Counted from the first letter of the stretch, positions 28,377 through 37,921 are shown. The stretch: DNA of 64,000 nt from Deltaproteobacteria bacterium (GCA_022711595.1 JAKLET010000015.1:27883-91882); one strand, 5' to 3'. The notes: generated from the letters alone by a model not told the origin. A program made the numbers and translations.

Positions 28377-30001
28377 TATTCTGCAAAAAGATCCGTGAAG
28401 GTAAAGTTTTCGCCGTCGAAGAGACCCCTGTCGCTGAGCTTCAGTTTAGGGATGACAAGGAGGGCCATGAAGGAAAGGGTCATGAAGGGGGCCCTCAGCG
28501 TTGTCCCCAATTCTTTCGCGAGCACATTGAGCCGGCTGTATTTCACCGCAACGTCCCACCCGTCACCGTCAGACATGATACCTGCCACGGGAAGGGGAAG
28601 CACCGTTTTCGTCTCATCGGAAACGAGGGAGATCCCTCCTTTTTTCTCAATGACAAGGTTCACGGCATCGCATATCATCTCATCCGACACACCCACGGCG
28701 ATGATATTGTGTGAATCGTGGGCCACCGATGAGGCGATGGCCCCATTTTTCAGGCCGAACCCCCTGATAAAACCCACGGCCGGGGGAGCATCCGCATAAC
28801 GGTTGACAACGGTTACCTTCAGGATGTCCCGGGAGGCATCGCAGACAGCGGCATCGCCCTCAAAAATGGGCGCCTCGAGTGACCCTCCAGTAATGAGCTG
28901 CCCTTCGATGACCTCGATGACACGCATTAACGCGGACCTCTTTCTCACGAGGAAATCTGCGGGCCTTTTGGGGTTGGCGCGAAAAACATTCATGGGAGCC
29001 GCAGGGCGGTGGACCAAACATGTTTCGCCGTTCTCGGCGACTGTTTTCCCGCGCACCAGGGTCTTAAGAACCACAAGCTCCTCGAGGTTGTTCACGACAA
29101 CCATGTCCGCCGCGTCGCCCTTTCTGAGAAGCCCCACGTCAAGACCGTAATGGAGAACTGGGTTAAGGCAGGCGCATCGCAAGACCTTCATGACATCCAT
29201 GCCGGCGCGCACCGCCCGCGCCGCCAGGACATTGATATGTCCCCTGACAAGGTCGTCCGGATGCTTGTCATCGCTGCAGAACATGCAATGATCGGGGTAT
29301 TCTGCTATCAGAGGGCAAAGCGCGTCAAGGTTCCGGGCCGCTGAGCCTTCGCGTATCTGGACCTTCATGCCGAAGGAAATCTTCTCGCGCGCCTCTTCGA
29401 TGTCGAAAGATTCATGGTCTGTTGAAATGCCCGCAGCCGCGTATTTACGCAGTTTCTGCCCGCGCAGGCCCGGTGCATGGCCGTCCACCGGTTTTCCGAG
29501 CCGCCTTGCCAGCTCTATTTTCGCGAGCACTTCGCGGTCGCCGCCTATGACGCCGGGAAAGTTCATCACCTCGCTGAGGTATCCTATCCTTGCATCGCCC
29601 AGGAGCTCTCCGGTCTGGTCCGCTCCAATGACCGCCCCTGACGTTTCGAAGGGGCTCGCCGGGACGCAGGAGGGCGCGCCGAAAACAAACGTGAAGGATA
29701 CATCGGCACCGTTCTCCATCATGTAATGCACACCATCTGGCCCAAGGACATTGGCTATCTCGTGGGGATCGGATACTGTTGCGACAGTGCCCTGTACAAC
29801 GGCAAGGCGGGCAAATTCTGCCGGGGTAAGCATGGAACTCTCGATGTGGACGTGGGCATCCACAAAACCGGGGATGATGTATGAATCATGCCAGTAGCGC
29901 TCCCGCTCGATGCCTGCGATAACGCCTTCCACGATATGAACGGCACCCGGGAAAACGGTTTCGTTATGGAGGTCCACTATATTACCTTTGATAGTCTTCA
30001 A
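28376..30001 (-). CDS. ade: Adenine deaminase
   Basis: 541 aa from TTG 30001-29999, chosen because GGGAGGGGG lies seven bases upstream and the text before it reads as non-coding. Amidohydrolase metal motifs are visible: IIPGFVDAHVHIESSML, GHAPGLRG, ISTDHES and CSDDKHPDDL. The C-terminal region (SSVAHDSHNIIAVGVSD) is specific to the adenine deaminase family, which converts adenine to hypoxanthine with bound metal ions. It stands alone downstream of porG with a repeat-rich spacer between them. Confidence 0.93.
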   Translation of the reverse strand: MKTIKGNIVDLHNETVFPGAVHIVEGVIAGIERERYWHDSYIIPGFVDAHVHIESSMLTPAEFARLAVVQGTVATVSDPHEIANVLGPDGVHYMMENGADVSFTFVFGAPSCVPASPFETSGAVIGADQTGELLGDARIGYLSEVMNFPGVIGGDREVLAKIELARRLGKPVDGHAPGLRGQKLRKYAAAGISTDHESFDIEEAREKISFGMKVQIREGSAARNLDALCPLIAEYPDHCMFCSDDKHPDDLVRGHINVLAARAVRAGMDVMKVLRCACLNPVLHYGLDVGLLRKGDAADMVVVNNLEELVVLKTLVRGKTVAENGETCLVHRPAAPMNVFRANPKRPADFLVRKRSALMRVIEVIEGQLITGGSLEAPIFEGDAAVCDASRDILKVTVVNRYADAPPAVGFIRGFGLKNGAIASSVAHDSHNIIAVGVSDEMICDAVNLVIEKKGGISLVSDETKTVLPLPVAGIMSDGDGWDVAVKYSRLNVLAKELGTTLRAPFMTLSFMALLVIPKLKLSDRGLFDGENFTFTDLFAE

Positions 30002-30048
30002 GAAAGAACCCCCTCCCGGCGTTGTTCTAAAATAAACATCAAAATAAA

Positions 30049-30143
30049 AAAATAACCAATGACCAAAGCCCAATAACCAATTAAAACGTCCTGTTCCAAA
30101 CGTTCTCTTTTTGTCTGGTCATTGGTAATTGGTAATTGGTTAT
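30049..30143. repeat. Inverted repeat built of AATAACCAAT words
   Basis: Words of the type AATAACCAAT, GACCAAAG, CAATTACC occur on one side (about 30049-30082) and, inverted, on the other (about 30116-30143), giving a long imperfect hairpin between porG and ade. The same decamer or a near copy occurs in the spacers at about 21524-21540 and 28237-28247. Confidence 0.5.
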
Positions 30144-30179
30144 TATCAGTTACCTTTGGTCCCTGTTCCCTGTTTTTTA

Positions 30180-30734
30180 CTACTGCGCCTTTATGACCGT
30201 TGCTTCGTTGTATGCACGGGTATAGGCGTTTATGTTCTTCTGCCCCCCGGCGCTGCCAAAACGGGCGCGGATCGGCTCTTCAAGCGTGTTAAGCTCGACA
30301 ACGCCGGTCGCCTTCACGAGGGCGCCGAGCATGGTCGTGTTCGTGATGGGAACACCGAGCTCTTCCTTGGCGATCTTTGTCGCGTCAACGAACACTATAT
30401 TCCGGCCGGGAAAGAGTGTTTTTAGTTCTTCTGCTGATTTATTTGAATTTATAACGATGTATCCGCCCTCTTTAAGGCCGTCCGTGGGGTTTGCCGATAC
30501 AACAAGCGTCGGGTCGAGTATGAGGACGCTGTCCGGCTTATAGACCTTTGACCTTAATTTGATGGGCTTGTCCGATACGCGCAGGAAGGCCTGCACCGGG
30601 GCTCCGCGGCGCTCGGGACCGAAGCTGGGAAACGCCTGTGCGCTCATACCCTGTTTTATTGCAGCCTGGGCAATGATCTCCGCCGATGTTACGGCGCCCT
30701 GCCCGCCTCTTCCGTGAAATCTGACCTCTACCAT
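30180..30734 (-). CDS. porG: 2-oxoacid:ferredoxin oxidoreductase gamma subunit (orphan)
   Basis: 184 aa. The N-terminus VRFHGRGGQGAVTSAEIIAQAA is diagnostic of the gamma (PorG/VorC/KorC-type) subunit, followed by the family text FPSFGPERRGAPVQAFLRVSD. This subunit belongs to a complex with ferredoxin-like delta, alpha and beta subunits that oxidises pyruvate or other oxoacids to acyl-CoA. None of the other subunits is next to it: upstream is cysS (14 bp) and downstream a repeat region and ade. Partners must be elsewhere or lost. Confidence 0.9.
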   Translation of the reverse strand: MVEVRFHGRGGQGAVTSAEIIAQAAIKQGMSAQAFPSFGPERRGAPVQAFLRVSDKPIKLRSKVYKPDSVLILDPTLVVSANPTDGLKEGGYIVINSNKSAEELKTLFPGRNIVFVDATKIAKEELGVPITNTTMLGALVKATGVVELNTLEEPIRARFGSAGGQKNINAYTRAYNEATVIKAQ

Positions 30735-30747
30735 CTATGTTCTCCTT

Positions 30748-32193
30748 TCAAGAAACTGAATGTTTGACCCGCCACTGCGTGCCTTTCGGTGTATCGAGAA
30801 GCATTATGCCTTTTTCCGCAAGCATGTTCCTGATCTCATCCGCCTTTTTGAAATCCTTGTTCTTCCTCGCCTCCACCCGGTCATTGATCGCCTGTTCCAC
30901 AAACGTGCCGTCGAGACCTGTGCGGGTGAGATGGCGTATTCTTTCCTGTGATTCCAGGGCTTCTATGCTGTCCGTGAAAAGCCCCAGCGTTCCGGCGAGC
31001 AATTCGTATATTCCTTCAGCATAAGCGATAAGCCCGGCCGTACTTTCGTCCTTTTCGTCGGCCATCCGGTTTATCTCCTTCGAAAGCTCGAAAACGTACG
31101 AAAGAGCAAGGGCGGTATTGAAATCATCATCCATGGCATCGACGAACTTCTTCGCTATCTCGTCGGCCTCCGGATACGTGCGGGGCTCCACCTTCCCGCC
31201 TTTCTGAGCCTCCATTGCCCGCTGGCGTGTGTAGTAAAGCCTGTGGAGCGCCCTGTTGACATCCTCGATGGACTGTTCGTTATAATCGACGGGACTCCGG
31301 TAATGGTTGGACAGAAAGAAAAGACGAAGAACCTCGGGATGATATTCCTTAAGAAAGTCTTTGATCGAGAGCGTGTTGCCGATAGATTTGGACATTTTTT
31401 CGCGGTCGATATTGACAAATCCGTTGTGGATCCAGTAGTTGACGAACCTCTCCCCCGTGGCCGCCTCGGTCTGTGCCTTCTCATTCTCGTGGTGTGGGAA
31501 AACAAGGTCCTTGCCGCCGCCGTGTATATCGAAGGGATTCCCCAGGTAGAGGGTGCTCATTACCGAGCACTCTATGTGCCAGCCGGGCCGGCCTGCCCCG
31601 AAAGGTGTATCCCATGACGGTTCGCCTTCCTTCGAGGCCTTCCAGAGGGCAAAATCTAGGGGATTCCTTTTTCTTTCATCCACTTCGACACGGGCGCCCG
31701 CAACCATCTCTTCCAGAGACCGCTTGGAGAGCTGTCCGTAGTTTTTAAAGCTTTCTACCGAAAAATAGACATCGCCGTCGATGTTATATGCGTGGCCTTT
31801 TTTAAGAAGCGTATCCACCAGGGCTATCATGTCGCCTATGTGCTGCGTGGCACGCGGCTCATGGTCCGGCCTGAGGACACCAAGCGCGTCCATATCGTCG
31901 TAGAAGGAACGGATATATTTCTCCCCAACCTCCTGCCAGGGTATATTCTCGGTCTGGGATTTCTTTATTATCTTGTCGTCGATATCGGTAAAGTTCTTCA
32001 CATAGGTAACTTCGTAATTCTTCGAGAGCAGGTATCGGTAAATGGTGTCAAAGACAATGGCGCTTCTAGCGTGGCCGATATGGCAATGGTCGTACACGGT
32101 GACTCCGCAGACATAAAGCTTCACCTTCCCTTCGGAAAGGGGGGTAAAATCTTCTTTTTTCCCGGAGATGGTATTGTAAACCTTCAAGGCCAT
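30748..32193 (-). CDS. cysS: Cysteinyl-tRNA synthetase
   Basis: 481 aa from ATG 32193; an upstream in-frame start would add 23 unconserved residues. Class I motifs: HIGH box in [16 protein letters not shown] box in [12 protein letters not shown], and the zinc ligands ([23 protein letters not shown]). Length is normal for bacteria. It ends 14 bp before porG on the same strand, so the two may share a transcript. Confidence 0.97.
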   Translation of the reverse strand: MALKVYNTISGKKEDFTPLSEGKVKLYVCGVTVYDHCHIGHARSAIVFDTIYRYLLSKNYEVTYVKNFTDIDDKIIKKSQTENIPWQEVGEKYIRSFYDDMDALGVLRPDHEPRATQHIGDMIALVDTLLKKGHAYNIDGDVYFSVESFKNYGQLSKRSLEEMVAGARVEVDERKRNPLDFALWKASKEGEPSWDTPFGAGRPGWHIECSVMSTLYLGNPFDIHGGGKDLVFPHHENEKAQTEAATGERFVNYWIHNGFVNIDREKMSKSIGNTLSIKDFLKEYHPEVLRLFFLSNHYRSPVDYNEQSIEDVNRALHRLYYTRQRAMEAQKGGKVEPRTYPEADEIAKKFVDAMDDDFNTALALSYVFELSKEINRMADEKDESTAGLIAYAEGIYELLAGTLGLFTDSIEALESQERIRHLTRTGLDGTFVEQAINDRVEARKNKDFKKADEIRNMLAEKGIMLLDTPKGTQWRVKHSVS

Positions 32194-32265
32194 AGCGTTG
32201 ACTGTAATATTTACCACAGGAATTGCAATGTTGTCAAAGCAATTGAGCGGTGCTGCCTTCACTGC

Positions 32266-33687
32266 TTAAAGAGCTGTCAAAGGTTTTAAACCGGACTTTG
32301 CCAGACTGTCCGCGCCATCGTTGAAGCTTTTTATAAGATTGGCGATGAGGTTTTGGTAATACGGCATGCCCCCTTCCGCCGCCTCGGTTATCATTTCGTT
32401 CGCATTCATGGCGTTCGCCTGGTCTCGCACGGTCCTTGTTCCCGGATCTTCACCCGGGCAAAGCCCGTACTCCTGCATCCTCAGGACCCCCACCTGGCGA
32501 GGCAGCTTGCTTTCATAAAGCATCCGGAACGCGTCGATGACAGCCAGATAACTCTCGAGTGCGTCCTCGGGAAGATCACCGATAATGCCTTCCCTGTTTG
32601 CCGCCTGCAGATAATTACAGGCCATATCAACAAAAACGGCCAGGCCGATCATGAAAAGGTCCAGTTTATCCAGCAGGGAAACGGACCCCTGAGCCCTCGC
32701 AACACCCATGACGACCGATGCTATCTGCCTTACCTGGGGCATAAAAACCCATTCCCGGGCTGTCATCATGGTGTGCTCCAGGGTATCATGGACCGCCTGA
32801 TAGATCTCGTCTTCCGAAAGAGAGGCCGTGTCCTCCCCGCTGGAAAAACTTCTCACGGCACGATCAAGATCTGTCTGTTTCACCAGACTGAAAATATCGC
32901 CGAAGCGCTTTACGAGGTCCTCCTGGCGTCCCGGCGGAATACACATCAGAACGTTTTGAAGAAAATCCGGCAAGTCCTGTCCGATCAGGGACCTGGAAAT
33001 CCCATACCTGCCGGATAACAGACATGATCTCTGCCGTACATATTTCTGAAAGACAGGCTCAACCTTTCCGGTTGCATCCATTTCCCTTACAAGAGAACCG
33101 TATCTCTTGGGGTCCAGTCTTGCCGCGGCCACTATCTCCACCGCTTTCCTCAGGGTGTTCTGATGGAGCCCGACCGCCCTCGCCGCGAGGGTCCGCGATT
33201 GTCCGTTCTTTCTGCCGCCTTGCGTCCTCCTGTCCGGCCCGCTGTCCGCGCCTGGCATCCCGCGGCCATTTTTAATAGATCCAGATGTCTTCCGGCTGTC
33301 ATTCCTTTTCATCATGCCGGCCATTGCCCCGGAGACGATGTTCTTCTCGATATTCATCCTCAATTGTTCGGCCTTGATCGCTTCGAATACTGCGACCTTT
33401 TCGGATATCGCAAGGTCCTTTCTGCAGGTGTTCTCGTCGTGCTCTCCTCTTACAATGCTCTGTATATCGATAAAACTGTAATGTTTCCCTTCGATGAGCG
33501 ATATGATGCCGAGCTGCCTGAGGGCGCAAAGTCGCCGGTATCCGGCGACAAGTTCTTTCGTACCTTTTTTGATCACGATCGGCTGGAGCAATCCCAGCTC
33601 TGATATGGATCTCATCAGGCCTTCAATGTCTCCGAGGTCCTCCCTGTGCCGTTTACCCACAATGACATCTCCTATGTCCATCTCCAT
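32266..33687 (-). CDS. ParB/RepB-like DNA-binding protein
   Basis: 473 aa. The first 100 residues form a ParB N-terminal domain (DIEGLMRSISELGLLQPIVIKK, KELVAGYRRLCALRQLG in pieces), whose box II GxRR is represented by GYRR. A basic linker with GSIKNGRGMPG and a helix-turn-helix-like stretch (ARAVGLHQNTLRKAVEI, residues about 175-195) follow; the remaining 270 residues are helical and unrecognised. It has no ParA partner nearby, so it is more likely a plasmid- or element-type regulator than a chromosome partition protein. Several inverted repeats lie upstream. Confidence 0.75.
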   Translation of the reverse strand: MEMDIGDVIVGKRHREDLGDIEGLMRSISELGLLQPIVIKKGTKELVAGYRRLCALRQLGIISLIEGKHYSFIDIQSIVRGEHDENTCRKDLAISEKVAVFEAIKAEQLRMNIEKNIVSGAMAGMMKRNDSRKTSGSIKNGRGMPGADSGPDRRTQGGRKNGQSRTLAARAVGLHQNTLRKAVEIVAAARLDPKRYGSLVREMDATGKVEPVFQKYVRQRSCLLSGRYGISRSLIGQDLPDFLQNVLMCIPPGRQEDLVKRFGDIFSLVKQTDLDRAVRSFSSGEDTASLSEDEIYQAVHDTLEHTMMTAREWVFMPQVRQIASVVMGVARAQGSVSLLDKLDLFMIGLAVFVDMACNYLQAANREGIIGDLPEDALESYLAVIDAFRMLYESKLPRQVGVLRMQEYGLCPGEDPGTRTVRDQANAMNANEMITEAAEGGMPYYQNLIANLIKSFNDGADSLAKSGLKPLTAL

Positions 33688-34076
33688 GTGTCTATCCCCC
33701 TGACGGTTTCTGATTATAGATTAAGTTCCGCTTGTGTGTTGTCATTATGAGACGCACAATGATAAGCGCACGTCGTGCATATTACGGCTGTTCCTGTCTT
33801 TCATAACCACTCGTTATCCTTACGCTGTCATGCAATGTTCAAAGCAACCCCCTGTGCACGATTCGTACACGGGGGGAGCGGCGGTAATATCCGCGTAAAA
33901 CTTCTATATAAAGCTCTTCACGCAATAAGCAGATCACATAAAGTGCACCATATACACCTCAGACAGGATCTTTTCCATATGGCCGCCATATCGGTCTTCT
34001 CTTCGCCTTCAGTAACTCGCCCCTTACGGTAGTCTACCCGGAGGCGAATCCGGTCATCCCGGTCACACCGCCGTAA
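33688..34076. other. Intergenic region with inverted repeats upstream of the ParB-like gene
   Basis: No gene seen in 389 bp. It holds GCACG-T-CGTGC (33768-33778), an imperfect dyad of related sequence CTGTGCACGATTCGTACACG within a C/G-flanked stem (33848-33876), and ATATGG-CCG-CCATAT (33977-33991). The shared half-site GCACGA suggests binding sites for a dimeric protein, plausibly the ParB-like product. Confidence 0.4.
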
Positions 34077-34418
34077 TTAACCGGGTATTACCCATTTTTC
34101 GACGGGCAGAAAATAATAACGGCTTTTATTTCCCCTTCCCCTGCGCTTGAGCTGCACGACTATCCAGTACCCTTTAAGGGTCTTGATAGCATCGAAGGCC
34201 TTTCTCCTCGATATGCCGCTTTTCCTTGCAATCTCATCGACCGATACGTGCATGGTCTTGATGTATCCCTTTTTGGCCCTCTTTGCTTCCGTAAAACCGA
34301 ATAAAAGGGCAAAGAATACGCAACTTACATAGGGACCAAACCCTGCCATGTATCGATCAATGTATGTACCAAGGATCTCAGTTATCCGTGGATCTTCAAT
34401 ACCGGCCTCTTTTGTCAT
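34077..34418 (-). CDS. Small winged-helix DNA-binding protein
   Basis: 113 aa from ATG 34418 (GGAAGAA upstream). Residues about 45-105 read as a winged helix: MHVSVDEIARKSGISRRKAFDAIKTL for the recognition unit (in pieces VDEIARKSGISRRKAF) and a basic wing (LKRRGRGNKSRYYF). Such proteins occur as replication or transfer regulators of plasmids. It follows the sigma-like gene by 20 bp on the same strand. An upstream extension of the frame overlaps that gene and was not used. Confidence 0.65.
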   Translation of the reverse strand: MTKEAGIEDPRITEILGTYIDRYMAGFGPYVSCVFFALLFGFTEAKRAKKGYIKTMHVSVDEIARKSGISRRKAFDAIKTLKGYWIVVQLKRRGRGNKSRYYFLPVEKWVIPG

Positions 34419-34438
34419 ATTTCTTCCGGTCTTCAGCG

Positions 34439-35122
34439 CTATTCCGCCGGGGCTGCAGTCTTTCTTGAATAGAATAGCGAAGAAACGTAACTGTCGTGCC
34501 TGCGCATCACACTTGTCTCGGCCCGGTTTCTTTTGCCGGGACCGGAAAGACAACCGCGGGTGCCTGCACCTGACACCCCTGTATTATCCCGGTCTGGATC
34601 TGTTGCACAATCACCGCGCCGCCCGTACCCGGAGCGCCGGTCAAAAATGCAAGCCCCATCCGGATCCGCATTGAGCACTGAGATTTCCGGACCGTCTCCC
34701 GTTTCCGAAAGGGAAGATTGCCAGCGCAGGTCTTTCTTCACCACCCTCTTTATCCTCTGCTCTATCCAAAGGCAGATGTAGCACGCGATCTCGCCGGCAG
34801 TTTTTGAAAGATCCAGTCTGCCCTGCTTTGCGATCTGCATCAACACCACCGCGGCGTCATGCATATAATCATCGAGACGGTCCTCTCCGAGATATGCCCT
34901 GTCCATCCGACCCACTACCTTCTTTACGATGTTCCTTATGACCTTTTTTGCGTAAAGCTTTTCCACGAGCCATTGCTGACCTAAAACCCTTGCGTCTTCC
35001 AGCATGTCCGAAAACTCATCGGCGTTTACCGACCTGAAGAACGTCCTCGTATATGCCGCCGTATCCAACATGCGGTCCCTGGCATTGAATATCCCCGATG
35101 TACCGCCCTCTGAATAAGTCAT
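34439..35122 (-). CDS. Sigma-70 region 2-like protein with aberrant C-terminus
   Basis: 227 aa, GGGGGAGAGCTT before ATG 35122. Residues about 50-150 are helical and have the spacing of sigma region 2 (EDRLDDYMHDAAVVLMQIA, then GEIACYICLWIEQRIKRVVKKDL), but no region 4 follows. The last 75 residues (FDRRSGYGRRGDCATDPDRD, then SGAGTRGCLSGPGKRNR) are low in hydrophobic residues and look like out-of-frame translation. A frameshift near 34600 is possible. The sigma similarity is weak and inferred from pattern only. Confidence 0.5.
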   Translation of the reverse strand: MTYSEGGTSGIFNARDRMLDTAAYTRTFFRSVNADEFSDMLEDARVLGQQWLVEKLYAKKVIRNIVKKVVGRMDRAYLGEDRLDDYMHDAAVVLMQIAKQGRLDLSKTAGEIACYICLWIEQRIKRVVKKDLRWQSSLSETGDGPEISVLNADPDGACIFDRRSGYGRRGDCATDPDRDNTGVSGAGTRGCLSGPGKRNRAETSVMRRHDSYVSSLFYSRKTAAPAE

Positions 35123-35138
35123 AAGCTCTCCCCCTTAT

Positions 35139-35837
35139 TTAATTATCTTTCGCTGTGTCCTGGACCGGGTCTTTCTCCTGTGCAAAAAAAACCTTTGTTT
35201 TTCCGTAGCCAAGCAATGTGAGGCGCTCTGCGCTGCCTTTCGGGAAAAGCCTTCCCACCACCGAACAGGGTATGTTGATGCGTTCCCGGACAGCCCTGAA
35301 TGCACTATCAAGGTTCTCCGGCGTAGGCGAGGCCCTGATAACAGAAACAGCTTCTCCCGTGAGATATCCGCCCGTGATACCGATGAACTCTTCAACGCCG
35401 GTTTTGCCCGATGTGTTTATATTTTCCCGTTTATCGTAAAGGATATCCCTGGTCCTTACCGTTGAAATAATCATGAGCGACCCCGCCAAAATAAAAATAA
35501 TGATCGTCAGGTACCGTGCGGTAAAGGCCGTCTTCACAGACACCTTCCGTACGGTATTTTTCAGGGCAGGGGTGTTGATCGTCCTGTATCCGCTTCTCCT
35601 GCCCGCTTCTTTGTCCATTATGGACATGATCTTTAAGATCTGACGATGTTCCTTTTCAAAATCATCGCTGAAAAAGCATACGCTGAATATTTTTGCCTGG
35701 ACACTGAGAATGGGAAGGTCCAGTTTATGGATCACCACGGGACTTTGTGACGCAAGATACGACAGCAGACCCAATATTACTATGCCAACCGCGCAATACA
35801 CCCCATGATCCCCGACCCTGTTGCCCTGTCTTTCCAC
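35139..35837 (-). CDS. Two-pass membrane protein of unknown function
   Basis: 232 aa, GTG 35837 with AAGGGGGA upstream. Hydrophobic segments at residues about 13-30 (YCAVGIVILGLLSYLASQ) and 107-125 (YLTIIIFILAGSLMIIST) frame a cytoplasmic or periplasmic loop of about 75 residues; the C-terminal 105 residues are soluble. No family was recognised. It starts the minus-strand group 35837-34077, with 16 bp before the sigma-like gene, and shares their GGGGGA-type ribosome sites. Confidence 0.55.
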   Translation of the reverse strand: MERQGNRVGDHGVYCAVGIVILGLLSYLASQSPVVIHKLDLPILSVQAKIFSVCFFSDDFEKEHRQILKIMSIMDKEAGRRSGYRTINTPALKNTVRKVSVKTAFTARYLTIIIFILAGSLMIISTVRTRDILYDKRENINTSGKTGVEEFIGITGGYLTGEAVSVIRASPTPENLDSAFRAVRERINIPCSVVGRLFPKGSAERLTLLGYGKTKVFFAQEKDPVQDTAKDN

Positions 35838-36106
35838 GGCAATCCCCCCTTATCGTTCAAACGGGAACAACTGATATGTGATTGTAAATGCTTGTTTGAG
35901 AAATAACTGTAAAAGGAAATTTATTAATATACAAGACAGGATATCTTGTCAAGTTCAAAAATACTTCCGCGGCATCGGCCCCTTCCGGTGTCATCAAAGA
36001 CCTTGCGGCCTGACCGGAAATCCACTGTCATGCGTATTACAACACGAAGGCGGAGGAGGAATATCAGCTATTCCAATATTTACAGTAATGGAATGAAGAG
36101 GTGGCA

Positions 36107-36529
36107 ATGTCAAAAAGCAAAACGGCCCCTGATGGGAATGCGCCGTCAGTTTTTCCAGGGTCTTCCGATGAAGGCGGGACGTCTGCCGAAAGGCCTCCTG
36201 CCGTTCCGGAAACATTTGTTGCCAGAGGGTCCGGGGATTTCGAGGTCGTTCTGCCCCGTGCCATAATCGAAGAAGCCCTGGGAAAGCTCATGGAGACCAC
36301 CGGCGCACCCGAATTTCACGACGCGATGGAACTTGTATGGTTCAAATCCGATCCGGAGAGAAACCCCGGCGTCCGGGAACTGGTCTCCATGCTGCTAACC
36401 CTTTATCGATGCAGCCTGGACGGGAATGTAAAACCTCCGGTAAATCTCGAAGAGCTCTATGTTGAAAAATATCGCGGAACGGTATTGGAGAGGCGCCGCG
36501 CTCCCGGTAACATGGCTCCCGGACCATAG
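36107..36529 (+). CDS. Small soluble protein of unknown function
   Basis: 140 aa from ATG 36107 with GAAGAGGTGG directly upstream; GTG 36101 is an alternative. The first 45 residues are Pro/Ser/Gly-rich and probably disordered; residues 45-125 look helical (VLPRAIIEEALGKLMETT, VRELVSMLLTLYRCS). No domain recognised. It opens a plus-strand group divergent from the membrane-protein gene, followed by the lytic transglycosylase after 102 bp. Confidence 0.5.
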   Translation: MSKSKTAPDGNAPSVFPGSSDEGGTSAERPPAVPETFVARGSGDFEVVLPRAIIEEALGKLMETTGAPEFHDAMELVWFKSDPERNPGVRELVSMLLTLYRCSLDGNVKPPVNLEELYVEKYRGTVLERRRAPGNMAPGP

Positions 36530-36631
36530 TGTGCGCGGACATGACCGGCGGCCCTGCGATCGGAAACCCCTGGCATCGTCAGATCGACCGGCTCCTTCTC
36601 GCTGCTATTATTCTTTTTCGGAGAACACATC

Positions 36632-37285
36632 TTGCAGATAAAGAAAGTCGTTACGGCATTTATCTTCTTTGCCGTCTGTTCCATCCTTGCGCCGGCATAC
36701 GGAAATTGCCGCCAGGACGATGATGATAGCGCCGCACAACGATGCACGGCAATGGGGATCGAGGCAATGAAACGCGATAATCCCGACAAGTTCAGGGATT
36801 TTCAGCACACGCTGCGACACATAAGAAAGGTCAACAGAAAGCAGGATACACGGGTGTCCTGTTTTGTGGCAAAGGCGCTGGTCGACCACGTTCACTGGGA
36901 AAAATACCGTTTCAGTTCAGATGAACACCGGCTCAATTTTCTATCCGTCCTGATGGGCATCATACGCGTTGAGAGCGCCTTCGATCCCGAAGCGGTCAGC
37001 CCCAAGAACGCCCGCGGTCTCATGCAGGTCCACTGGCCCACATGGAAGAGATGTTTCGCTTCTCCCGGCGAGGCACATGATCTCCATAAAAACCTGCTCG
37101 TCGGAACGGGTATCCTGCGTCTCTGCATGCGGCAGTCGGACAACGACCTGCGACGCGCCCTTTACAAATATCTGGGCGCGAAGGACGACCGTTACGCGGA
37201 CATGGTCATAAGCGGCGCGCTGGCATTCAAGAAAAGTGTATTGCTGAACCCTTTGAAAATAAATATCGGGGAGGAACAGAAATGA
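36632..37285 (+). CDS. Exported lytic transglycosylase (SLT domain)
   Basis: 217 aa from TTG 36632 with GGAG eight bases upstream. The signal peptide (VVTAFIFFAVCSILAPAYG) is followed by a helical region and an SLT domain: MGIIRVESAFDPEAVSPKN with the catalytic glutamate in RVESAF, then ARGLMQVHWPTW and a late helical segment. Such enzymes open the peptidoglycan and accompany secretion, conjugation (VirB1-like) and phage systems. The stop overlaps the next gene's ATG (ATGA), so the two are coupled. Confidence 0.85.
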   Translation: MQIKKVVTAFIFFAVCSILAPAYGNCRQDDDDSAAQRCTAMGIEAMKRDNPDKFRDFQHTLRHIRKVNRKQDTRVSCFVAKALVDHVHWEKYRFSSDEHRLNFLSVLMGIIRVESAFDPEAVSPKNARGLMQVHWPTWKRCFASPGEAHDLHKNLLVGTGILRLCMRQSDNDLRRALYKYLGAKDDRYADMVISGALAFKKSVLLNPLKINIGEEQK

Positions 37286-37911
37286 AATATCCAAAAAGCA
37301 TTATTCTTCTGGCGGTTACGAGCCTTCTGTGCATTTGCGCGGGGGACGGGCATGCCATTGACTCCACAGGCCTGACAGGTGTAAATGACCTGAAAGGGAT
37401 GACGGCGGATACCAACTCGGGTAAGGTGGAGTATGTTGAACCGGGAACGCACACGTTCCCGGTCCCCGACGGCATCGGCAGGGTCTGGATCACCTTATCC
37501 GCAGGAGGCGCGGGCGGCGGCGGCAACTGCCTGTGTGCAAGCTCATCCTGCGAGATCGGAAGCGTGGTTGACCATGGCGGGGCCGGCGGTGTGGGCGGCT
37601 ACGTGAACCGGCAGCGCACCACCGTAACACCCGGGTCCAGCGTGACGGTGACCGTTGGGGCAGGGGGAACCGGAGGACAGACCAATTATTACTGCCGCCT
37701 TAATTGCCAGCCGGGCCAGGGGGGAAACACCTGCTTCGGCAGCATCTGCGCCACCGGCGGGCGCGGCGGATGGGCAAGCGCCCCGAACAGTTATGACACC
37801 AGTTGCGGCCGTCCATGGAAGGAAGACGGAGGACCAATCCCCGCAGGCGGCTCGGGCGGCGGCGCACCGGGCGGCAAAGGCGGCAATGGATGGGCACGCA
37901 TTGAGTGGTAA
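37282..37911 (+). CDS. Secreted glycine-rich protein
   Basis: 209 aa, signal peptide (IILLAVTSLLCICAGDGHA). After about 45 residues comes a glycine-rich domain (TLSAGGAGGGG, GGAGGVGGYVNRQ, VTVGAGGTGGQ, GGSGGGAPGGKGGNG) of the kind seen at the tips of phage tail fibres and in some surface proteins, with eight or more cysteines that could form disulfides. It is translated in overlap with the transglycosylase, which suggests export to the periplasm or surface in the same process. Confidence 0.75.
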   Translation: MKYPKSIILLAVTSLLCICAGDGHAIDSTGLTGVNDLKGMTADTNSGKVEYVEPGTHTFPVPDGIGRVWITLSAGGAGGGGNCLCASSSCEIGSVVDHGGAGGVGGYVNRQRTTVTPGSSVTVTVGAGGTGGQTNYYCRLNCQPGQGGNTCFGSICATGGRGGWASAPNSYDTSCGRPWKEDGGPIPAGGSGGGAPGGKGGNGWARIEW

Positions 37912-37921
37912 GGCCGGGCAT

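Noticed and set aside
34419..34553. N-terminal extension of the winged-helix protein
   Set aside because: It overlaps the sigma-like gene, lacks a ribosome site and is basic without a domain; ATG 34418 with GGAAGAA is better.
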